NCBI GenBank assembly: GCA_016708105.1
Contig: JADJGJ010000003.1
Coordinates: forward strand, 1-21,897
Reading direction: 5' to 3'
Length of the DNA stretch: 21,897 nucleotides
Origin: Crocinitomicaceae bacterium
Lineage (GTDB): Bacteria > Bacteroidota > Bacteroidia > Flavobacteriales_D > Crocinitomicaceae
Below are positions 1 through 7,154 of the stretch, one piece after another. The first letter of the stretch is position 1, and each line of letters begins with the position of its first letter. Made by a program: the position numbers and the translations under genes. Below the pieces are notes generated by a model. That model saw only the letters and a list, made by a program, of their open reading frames with translations. It was not told where the DNA came from and ran no database searches.

Positions 1-734
1 TCTGATCAGCTTGTTCAAAAGCCTTTAGTACAAGAAAATGTTTTTTGCAAGTGTCACCACCGGTTTGTTTGCAACTTTTGTTTGATCACCATTACGTCGA
101 AAAAAGCAAGTGTCTGTGTTTGGCCGATATTTGAATTGGCTTTCCATTCAATATATTTTTCTTGAAGTCAGAAAGATCACGCTGAGTAACTATAGCCCCA
201 AACTGTAAACTACACCCTAACAATACAGATGTTTTGAGACGAATCATTTCAATGTATTCTTTCAACGTTACATCTGAACGTTTTTTCAAAGTCCATATCG
301 AGTTTTGACCTTCACACACTTCAGTTGCCGTTTTTATTAAATACTTCTATCAGCGCATGTGAAACTACAGGTGAGTAGGTGTTCTGAGTCTTTGCACGCC
401 TCAATCCGCATTCCAGCTCCGCTGAGAATTCCAACATGGGTATTCCATTTTGTGTGCACTGTTGCTTTACCTCTGCGTAATGGCGCGGCATCCATGATAT
501 CATCATGAATTAAACTGAAATTATGAAAAGCTCAACAGATAATGCTGCGTTCATACTTGTTCAGCAGGTTTTCCAAAAGCATTGCATGACATCAAAGTCA
601 ACTGGTCTCATGTTTTTTCCACCCGAGAAAGTATATACTGCATGGGCTGATACAGCAGAGCAGGTGTTTTGGGGAGCCGAATTTGAAACAGCTTGCTTGA
701 GTCAGTTTGAGATAAACTTCCTAAATTTATTCAT
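1..734 (-). pseudogene. Polyprenyl diphosphate synthase, frameshifted and truncated by window edge
   Basis: Makes linear isoprenyl diphosphates (quinone side-chain or carotenoid/lipid precursors) by adding isopentenyl diphosphate to an allylic primer in the cytoplasm. Read on the minus strand across frames, it gives in order SGGK-MRPV, ALSVEAFHNFSLIHDDIMD (first aspartate-rich motif, DNA 490-504), APLRRG, VHTKWNTHVGILSG, a TATEVCEGQ-like helix, KTSVLLGCSLQFGAIV, and near 60-100 a GDQTKVGKQTGGD-like stretch that follows the second Asp-rich motif in the family. Each block sits in a different frame, so at least five indels are present and no single ORF exceeds 76 codons. The ATG at 734-732 overlaps the stop of the upstream transporter gene (ATGA), indicating translational coupling. 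About 244 of the usual 320-330 residues lie in the window. The family call is firm; chain length and whether the damage is real cannot be told. Confidence 0.8.
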
Positions 735-3388
735 CGTTGATCTGCTTCGAGTTTGAATCTTGCCTCGTCATTTTCCTCACGGCGTTATCAAATTTCAAGA
801 TTGTCAAATTCATGTCTTCTTCTTCATGAAATATTTGAAGCATGGGTTCACGCACGGCTTTGTAATCATCTTTTTATCCATCCACAAAAGCAGTTAGTAA
901 TACAATTAAATTTGAGAGCATAGACACAAGCAGTGTAAGAGAAACAAGTATGCCCAGCGCTTTGAAACACCAAACTCAGAAAAAGTAACATCCATCCAAA
1001 GAAAAGAATGATAGACGCATAACTCATCTTGTACCGGTTTCACGCAAGGCCATCAGTACACATCTTCTAAATCATGTTCTTCAAGCTTTAGTTCTTGTCC
1101 GAAGATTTAGCAGAAAATGTTCAGGGTGTCATCAACTGAAATACCAAATGCACCTTGAATACAAAAGTAGCGGCAGAGGTTTCCCATGGGCACACCAAGA
1201 CATCCCATGATAGCAGCAAGGTAGTCATCAATGGAATAAAATTTGGAACAAGAGAGGAAATAATAACCATGCGCCATGATTTCGAAAAGGAATGCACTTT
1301 TTTTTTTATAATCAACCCGATTAATACATATTAGCAATAGAAAAGTGAAGTAAACAAATTGATAACAAGATATTATGTTCCGTTTGATGAAAAACTACTA
1401 TTGTTCCGGTAAAGGTTTCATCCCAGTGGTTTTCATCAATTGCTTTTGAGACTGTCATTGAATCCGGCATTGTCATGATTTGCGTAGAGTGAACTTTCAT
1501 CTATATTGTTTACATCATCCGTGCCTGAACAAAATCTTTTCATCAATGAACGCCGTAGGATATTCAGAATAGAACAAATTTGTAATGCACCAGTTTTTCT
1601 TGTCCACTTTTCTTCCGATGATTTGCTGATACGCACTATCCATGGCGAGCGTATTTGAGGATTGATCAATAACCGATCCAATCACGGTTTAATGCTATCA
1701 ACAATAGCCTGTATTTCATAAGCGCCCGTGTCACGAATTTGCATGGTGATGCGGGTAATGGTTTTGGTTGAATCTAGAAAAGCGTTGGAACCTGTTCCGC
1801 CCGCAGAGTTTTTAACACGGCAGCATTTTGCTGTCTCCTTGGTTACAGACGGAATAACATAACGAGATGAATCATTATTGCTGTACGCCATGTTGATGTT
1901 TTAATACCGTCAGCAACAGAAAAGTGATTTTCTGAAAAATACTCAAATGTTGCAAGGTAGTTTTGCACATCTTCTATTTTTTTGAAACTGATTCCAGTAG
2001 ACATTAGAATCTTTGTGTTGATTAATATATCCAAATGGTATAGAGCCTCTGAAATTGTCTTGAATGAAATGCAAAGATCTTGTGTGATCGTGGGGGATCA
2101 TCCTGAGGGCAAATCACCGGTGATATTACCGGTTGTTTTATTCGATAATTCCGAATATTGATATAATGGCGATAATACCAACTCCGGCATAAATCCATTT
2201 GCGTTTATATACGCTGAGGTATTCGTTTTCAACTGCAAATACCAGCCATTGTTTTTCAAGATGTTTAAGATGTTTAGTTTGGGGTACTTTGGAATAGCTT
2301 AAAATAATTGGCAATACGGTAAGGCAAAGAATAAAAACCACCATGATATTAATGGATGCAACCACGCCAAATTCAAATAGTCTTTCTGAATTTGTACAGA
2401 AAGTACCAAAACCAAGTGCGGTGGTCAGGTTGGTCATAATGAGGCAAGACAATATTACAATAACTCTGAAAGCCCTTTGATTTTATTGCCGTGATGTTTA
2501 ATCTCTTGATGATATTTTGTGATGAGGTGGGTACAATTGGGTATATTAATGCAAATCATCAAAGGGGAATCAACCACAATAACAGACAGTTTATACCCCA
2601 ACAAACCTAATGTTCCCAATGCCAGAATAACACCAATAAATACAACTGGAAATACAAATGAGCACCACGTTAACTGATCTGAAAAAATAAAGAGTACTAA
2701 AGAGGTTACGCCAATGAAGCGCGATGAGAAAACAAGTTCACCCTCAAGTTTTTAGCAACCGCCACTTCGTAAGGTGTGGCATACTGATACCCTTATTTCA
2801 CCTAACACCGGTTCATGTTCAAAGCAATTTCTTCTACCTTAATAAGCTCTTTTTAGGAGTTTTCACATTTGCTATGATGCCTTCATCAACAAATGCCATC
2901 AAAAGAGAGGTGTTTGTTTCAGGGTTATAGATCAAAATCTTTTTACAGGGTTTGAGCGAATGATTTTTGAGACTATCTACCTCGCTTGTGTTTGAGGTTT
3001 TGATCTCACTACTTTGTCAAAGAAAACTTTTCATTTACAGTATCTTTGCCAATTGGTAAAGATGTTGCTTCCAGAAAAAATAGAATCTATGCATCTGATT
3101 TTGCTACTTCAAGTCCAAATTCGAAGCATTAATTGCTTTCAAGTCGAATAAAGATCCCCTCTGTTTGGCAGCAAAAATTAAAAGTGATTCACTACCTGCC
3201 AAAACTGCTTTTCACTAATTCGTAATCACGTTTTGGTTCAGAATCTTTAAGTAACATGGTTCCATAGCGCTGTCCATTTTGATTTTGCAAACGCAAAATA
3301 TCCAAAGAATGCTGTAAGTAAAAATATTGCAATCAGAATGGCAAAATCCGATAGCGCAAAATCATTTGTGAAATTTTGAAAACCACAT
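731..3388 (-). pseudogene. RND superfamily (MMPL-type) transporter, heavily frameshifted
   Basis: An inner-membrane exporter of the RND/MMPL type with two transmembrane bundles. The protein can be pieced together from the minus strand: an N-terminal LRYR-plus-hydrophobic helix just after the ATG at 3388; the TM block with MTNLTTALGFGTF and the LFEFGVVASINIM helix (2138-2452); a periplasmic stretch with AGGTGSNAFLDSTKTITRITMQ (1682-1830); SWRMVIIS and LVPNFIPLM (about 1220-1290); FGISVDDT, the conserved TM4 Asp-Asp region (about 1115-1145); RETGTSM; and an acidic tail with EEEDMNL and EENDEARF. At least ten frame changes occur in 2.65 kb. The deduced length of about 880 residues is near family size. 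The stop TGA (733-731) overlaps the start of the polyprenyl synthase gene. Substrate unknown; a lipid or hopanoid-like cargo is only a guess from the neighbour. Confidence 0.82.
2138..2452 (-). pseudogene. RND transporter fragment: central transmembrane block
   Basis: This is the longest unbroken piece of the frameshifted transporter (104 codons). It holds TTALGFGTF followed by the helix NIMVVFILCLTVLPIILSY, a cytoplasmic linker with KHLKHLEKQW, and the first helix of the second half (WIYAGVGIIAIISIFGII). This is the usual order at the centre of MMPL/RND proteins. It is part of the gene at 731-3388, not a separate protein. Confidence 0.75.
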
Positions 3389-3408
3389 GCTGTGCCGAAC
3401 TTGAATTT

Positions 3409-3416
3409 CAAAAGTA
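3409..3416 (-). promoter_or_regulatory. Candidate -7 box of the RND/polyprenyl synthase operon
   Basis: The minus strand reads TACTTTTG, a match to the Bacteroidota -7 consensus TAnnTTTG, about 20 bases before the ATG at 3388. A TTTG lies 16 bases upstream and could be the -33 element. The site falls in the short gap between the M23 peptidase stop and the transporter start. The motif is short and AT-rich, so chance occurrence is possible. Confidence 0.35.
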
Positions 3417-3462
3417 ATATAAATCAATGAATCAAAGACGTTTTAGACAAGGATTCTTTTTA

Positions 3463-4310
3463 TCAGAAAGCATTATATTCTTGTGGATTTAACGCAACCC
3501 CTTTACAGAGTTCAAAAGTAAGATGAGGCCCTGAAGTGTTTTCACCTGTGTTGCTCTACTATTCCAAGTGGATCACCGGTTAATTGGCGATCTCCTTGTG
3601 TTTTTAATAATACTGAACAGTGTTTGTAAACCGATAATTCATTGTTGTGTTGCACAATCAGAATGTTGCCCTCACCCGGAACCCAAGTGGCAACCACTAC
3701 AGTTCCATCAAGACAGGCTTTACCGGCTCATCAGCCACAGTACTACATCAACACCAAAGTGATCTTTAGCCGCTTGAATGATTGTGAAATCTGACCGTTC
3801 ACCGGGTAAAGAAAATCTACCGCAACTCTCGGATTTCCCGTTGGAACTGATTTTGGTTTTCCATTTGCTCTCTGAACAAACTGTCTTCAGCTGATCTTGA
3901 AAAATCAGGTTTATAATTTACATACGTAGTGTCTTGCTTTTGAAGATAAAGACTGTCATCAAATGGTTCATCAGTGAGTATATGTTTAATGTCTCGTAGA
4001 AAATATCATTTTTATTGGTCATTTGGTATAATGAATCAATGGTTTTATTCTGCTGTTCCAGCATCAGTCTTGTTTCATCAGCTGATTGCGTGCTAACAAT
4101 GGTGCTGAGTGAAGTATACCTGAATAAAATCATCACAGTAACAATCACCAGCAAAGTGTAAAATATAATTACTGAAAGAATGGTCATAGAAGATACCGAG
4201 AAACTCCACTTCTCATGGTAGGTGGTATCATCCATATAAGTGAGCTTATGCTTTTCACGCATGCGCTCAATGATTTGTCCTATTTTCTCAGTCCATTTCA
4301 AGATGGACAA
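3463..4310 (-). pseudogene. M23 family peptidoglycan metallopeptidase, frameshifted
   Basis: A membrane-anchored, LytM-like peptidoglycan endopeptidase of the cell envelope. The first part is open from 4310 to about 3960: a short basic cytoplasmic segment, one transmembrane helix at about residues 40-65 (TILSVIIFYTLLVIVTVMIL) and a helical periplasmic linker with LMLEQQNKTIDSLYQM. After frame changes near 3960-3990 the catalytic domain continues: YPVNGQI, DHFGVDVV (the HxxxD-type Zn site), DGTVVVATWVPGEGN, IVQHNNELSVYKHCS, GDPLGIV, then a broken HLTFELWKGGVALNPQEY block ending at TGA 3463-3465. The length of about 280 residues fits the common Bacteroidota M23 protein. The start is uncertain: TTG at 4310 is the only near start codon in frame and an ATG may have been lost to an indel. 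Family assignment is secure. Confidence 0.8.
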
Positions 4311-4625
4311 AAATACCGAATTTAATTACACCTTAGAATACAAGATATTCTGCCTGATCTTTGTCATCTGAAACTCAGTGCTGAAAAATATGTTAAAGCA
4401 TATCCGCAGCCTGCTGAAAGGATTTAATATTCAAAGTCACAGTCGGTGTCTTTTAAAATCATCTGATAGTTGAATCAATGGTTCATACATTTGGCTCGTT
4501 TTTTGCTTACATTTGAACAACCATTTACTTGATTTGACGTTATATATACTAAACAGGCAAATCAACTAACTGCTAAAAAAAACACCCGATTTCTGAAAAG
4601 TCTGATTCACATATCTTTCCTCAGC
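4311..4625. other. Intergenic region between divergent M23 peptidase and adhesin genes
   Basis: No convincing gene is visible. On the minus strand, bases about 4450-4326 can be read across frames as SFQQAADML and MTKIRQNILYSKV ending at TAA. This might be the tail of another broken gene, but no family was recognised. The right half carries a candidate promoter for the adhesin and, from about 4575, an in-frame signal-peptide-like stretch that lacks an ATG. Confidence 0.4.
4508..4515 (+). promoter_or_regulatory. Candidate -7 box of the choice-of-anchor L adhesin
   Basis: TACATTTG matches TAnnTTTG. A TTTG at 4490-4493 lies 14 bases upstream, shorter than the usual 17-23. This is the only good match in the gap upstream of the adhesin, leaving a leader of roughly 60-100 bases depending on the true start. 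Confidence 0.3.
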
Positions 4626-5054
4626 ATGCTGCTGCTTGTTCAAGTTCAGGTATACGGACAATTAACTACCTCAACTTCCATGACGCCGACACAACTGGTA
4701 GAAAACGTGCTTGTGGGCAGTGGAGTAGCAGTGTCAAACGTAATGTATAACGGACACCCTGAAGCAATTGGCTCTTTTACCGGTACAGGCACTAATCTTG
4801 GATTAAGTAACGGAATACTATTAACCACAGGTACAGTTTTAAATTCAGGTGGATTTTTTGGAGGTAATGGTCCGCACGGCCCTAATGACAGTGGAAGTGC
4901 CGGCATTGATAATGGAGAACCCGGTTATACTCCGCTCACTACACTTGCCGGAGCCTCAACATATAATGCTGCCATTCTTGAATTTGATTTGGTGCCACAA
5001 AGGGACAGTGTGAAGTTCAGAAATGTTTTTGGTTCTGATGAATATCCTGAATAG
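4626..5054 (+). CDS. Choice-of-anchor L adhesin, N-terminal part (ends at in-frame TAG)
   Basis: This is the first piece of a large surface protein that continues at 5151-7004. It contains the first half of a choice-of-anchor L domain: PTQLVENVLVGSGVAVSNV, NGILLTTG, and ILEFDLVPQRDSVKFRNVFG SDEYPE, as in T9SS-secreted adhesins of Bacteroidota. The frame ends at TAG 5052-5054, yet the same frame continues after it with VDGGFNDAFAFF, so one codon appears altered. The likely N-terminus is further upstream: from 4575 the same frame reads KKNTRFLKSLIHISFLSMLLLVQVQVYGQ, broken here only for display, a good signal peptide, but it has no ATG or GTG. ATG 4626 lies inside that hydrophobic core, so the start codon has probably been lost to an error in the A-run at 4575-4582. 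Confidence 0.7.
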   Translation: MLLLVQVQVYGQLTTSTSMTPTQLVENVLVGSGVAVSNVMYNGHPEAIGSFTGTGTNLGLSNGILLTTGTVLNSGGFFGGNGPHGPNDSGSAGIDNGEPGYTPLTTLAGASTYNAAILEFDLVPQRDSVKFRNVFGSDEYPE

Positions 5055-5150
5055 GTTGACGGCGGTTTTAATGATGCATTTGCTTTTTTTCATCACGGGT
5101 CCGGGCTTTGGAGGTACTTATAATATGGCTAATATTCCCGGCGGCGTGGT

Positions 5151-7004
5151 GTGGTTTCAATTGACAACATCAACAACGGAACATCCAATACTGGGCCTTG
5201 CCAGAATTGTACATACTACGTCAACAACGGTACAGGATCTAATGCACCATACAACGGCAGTAGTTTTTACATTCAGTATGATGGCTTCACGGTAGTGATG
5301 GAAGCTAAAGCAGATGTTCAATGTGGTGAGACCTATCACTTGGTAATTGCTATTGCAGATGCGGGTGATGGCGCTTATGATTCAGGAATTTTTTTGGAAG
5401 CAAACTCACTCGCAAGTTTTGCGCCCATTGAAATTAATGGAGACTTAACCAATGATCATTTTGGTAATAATTATCAGATGGCTGAAGGATGTGAATCAGT
5501 TACTGTAACGGTTAGTCGTCCTGCATCCATGGCGGCGGCAGCTGAAAGTATTCCAATCACTGTATTAGGCACCGCAACTGAAGGAGTTGATTATTCCAAC
5601 ATTCCACCATCAGTAAATTTTGCTGCCGGACAAACTACCGTGACCTTCACAGTTGATGCTTTTTCTGACGCATTGGCTGAAGGAGATGAAACTATTATTA
5701 TTCAATTGAATCAGCCTGATCCATGTGGTACAAGTACTTTTATTTCTCTTGATCTTGTCATAAAAAATACAGCGCCTTTACAAGTGAGTATACCAGGTCA
5801 CTCGTTGCATTGCCCCGGTGAAGAAGTTACTTTGAATGCCACTGTCACCGGTGGAATTGAACCTTATACTTTCTCTTGGACAACAGGTGAAACTACAGAA
5901 GACATCCTTGTTGCTCCATTATCAACCACCACATATACACTCACGGCAACTGATATCTGTATTGGTACACCGGCAAATGGATCAGCGGTTGTTACCGTTC
6001 CGGTTTATCCGCCAATCAGCATAATCACTTCGCCTGATACGTCAGTACTTTGTCCTAATACTCCGGTTGTTCTTTACGCTGAGGCTTCAGGCGGTGAAGG
6101 TTCCTTTACTTATACATGGATGGATGGAACAACTACCATTGGCACCGGTCCTGTAGTTACTGTTTCTCCTATGGTTACAACTACCTACATTGTTATGATT
6201 GAAGATGGTTGCGGATCTCCAACGCAAACGAATATAACTGTTACGGTGATTGCATCCGTGTTAGAATTAATTATGTCACCTGATCAATTGATTTGTCCGG
6301 GTGATACGGCCAATATTTTTGTGATTGCATCTGAAGGTTTGGGTAACTATACTTACTATTGGTATCATTCAGGTGAAACAACTTCTTCTGTAATGGTGTC
6401 GCCTAATTATACTCACACGTATACCGTCGCTGTTGAAGATGATTGTCACACCTATCATATTGATGGCTCAACCATAGTTGAGGTAGTAAGACCTCATGCA
6501 AATTTTGGTGTTCTCACCAATGAACCTATGGTTGATTTACCCGTGGCATTCCAAAATTTATCCAGCGGAGGAGTTGCTTGGGAATGGTATTTTGACAACG
6601 GAGATTTTTCTACTAATAATTCTCCTTTGACTACATATAGCCATTGGGGATGGTATGATGTTACCCTTGTTGCATTCAATGAGATTGGTTGTACTGATAC
6701 GGTAACAAAACCAATTTACATCAAACCTGAATTCTATTTCTATGCGCCAAATAGCTTTACACCAAACGCTGACCGCTTCAATAATTATTATGAGGTAAGT
6801 GTGATTGGTGCAACTGACTTTTTATTCCAGATTTATGATCGTTGGGGAAATTTAATTTACGAAACCACCGATCAGTATTTCCGTTGGGATGGCACGTATA
6901 ATAATCAAGTAGCGTTTGATGGTGTTTTTGTTTATAAGGCAAGAGTTGTTGATCGTGAATTAATGCCACATGAATACGTTGGTCACATTACCGTTCTCAG
7001 GTAA
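5151..7004 (+). CDS. Choice-of-anchor L adhesin, main part with Calx-beta, Ig/PKD-like and type B T9SS sorting domains
   Basis: Continues the protein begun at 4626 after two frame changes, one in the T-run near 5085 (FAFF then ITGPGFGG) and one near 5148. Order of domains by DNA position: rest of the anchor L domain to about 5430 (NGTSNTGPCQNC, GETYHLVIAIADAGDGAYDSGIF); a Calx-beta-like domain 5440-5770 (ATEGVDYSNIP, AEGDETIIIQL); three Ig/PKD-like repeats 5780-6490, each with a conserved CPG or CPN start and TTTYTLT/TTTYIV/THTYTV near its end; a PKD domain 6490-6720; and a gliding-motility-associated (CHU_C, type B) sorting domain 6724-7004 with PNSFTPNADRFNNYYE and IYDRWGNLIYET. The product is expected to be exported by T9SS and attached to the cell surface, where it may act in adhesion. 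A hairpin follows the stop. The M called at 5151 is not a true start. Confidence 0.85.
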   Translation: MVSIDNINNGTSNTGPCQNCTYYVNNGTGSNAPYNGSSFYIQYDGFTVVMEAKADVQCGETYHLVIAIADAGDGAYDSGIFLEANSLASFAPIEINGDLTNDHFGNNYQMAEGCESVTVTVSRPASMAAAAESIPITVLGTATEGVDYSNIPPSVNFAAGQTTVTFTVDAFSDALAEGDETIIIQLNQPDPCGTSTFISLDLVIKNTAPLQVSIPGHSLHCPGEEVTLNATVTGGIEPYTFSWTTGETTEDILVAPLSTTTYTLTATDICIGTPANGSAVVTVPVYPPISIITSPDTSVLCPNTPVVLYAEASGGEGSFTYTWMDGTTTIGTGPVVTVSPMVTTTYIVMIEDGCGSPTQTNITVTVIASVLELIMSPDQLICPGDTANIFVIASEGLGNYTYYWYHSGETTSSVMVSPNYTHTYTVAVEDDCHTYHIDGSTIVEVVRPHANFGVLTNEPMVDLPVAFQNLSSGGVAWEWYFDNGDFSTNNSPLTTYSHWGWYDVTLVAFNEIGCTDTVTKPIYIKPEFYFYAPNSFTPNADRFNNYYEVSVIGATDFLFQIYDRWGNLIYETTDQYFRWDGTYNNQVAFDGVFVYKARVVDRELMPHEYVGHITVLR

Positions 7005-7026
7005 TTAAAAAAATCACTTTATTTTG

Positions 7027-7062
7027 AATTTCTATTTTTAGTTGAAATTAAAACTAGAAATT
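7027..7062 (+). terminator. Hairpin downstream of the adhesin gene
   Basis: AATTTCTA at 7027-7034 pairs perfectly with TAGAAATT at 7055-7062, and after one mismatch a further AT-rich stem closes on a small loop. No clean T-run follows at once, though TTTTCACTTTTTT lies 2 bases further on. It sits 23 bases after the adhesin stop and before the next promoter, so a terminator role is plausible. Confidence 0.4.
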
Positions 7063-7105
7063 GCTTTTCACTTTTTTCAAAGCGGAAGAAGGCAATTGAT
7101 ACTCA

Positions 7106-7134
7106 TTTGCATTCAGCAGATTATTGTACATTTG
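7106..7134 (+). promoter_or_regulatory. Bacteroidota-type promoter of the GH3/beta-lactamase fusion gene
   Basis: TTTG at 7106-7109, a 17-base spacer, then TACATTTG at 7127-7134 match the -33 TTTG / -7 TAnnTTTG promoter of Bacteroidota. This is the best promoter match in the window. It predicts a transcription start near 7140 and a short leader before ATG 7155. Confidence 0.6.
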
Positions 7135-7154
7135 AATGATAATTGTTATTGAGG

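Noticed and set aside
523..756. Plus-strand ORF of 77 codons
   Set aside because: It is antisense to the polyprenyl synthase, whose conserved motifs are read from the minus strand over the same bases.
2724..2930. Plus-strand ORF of 68 codons
   Set aside because: It lies opposite the frameshifted RND transporter and has no recognisable features.
3568..3762. Plus-strand ORF of 64 codons
   Set aside because: It is antisense to the M23 catalytic domain (motifs readable on the minus strand).
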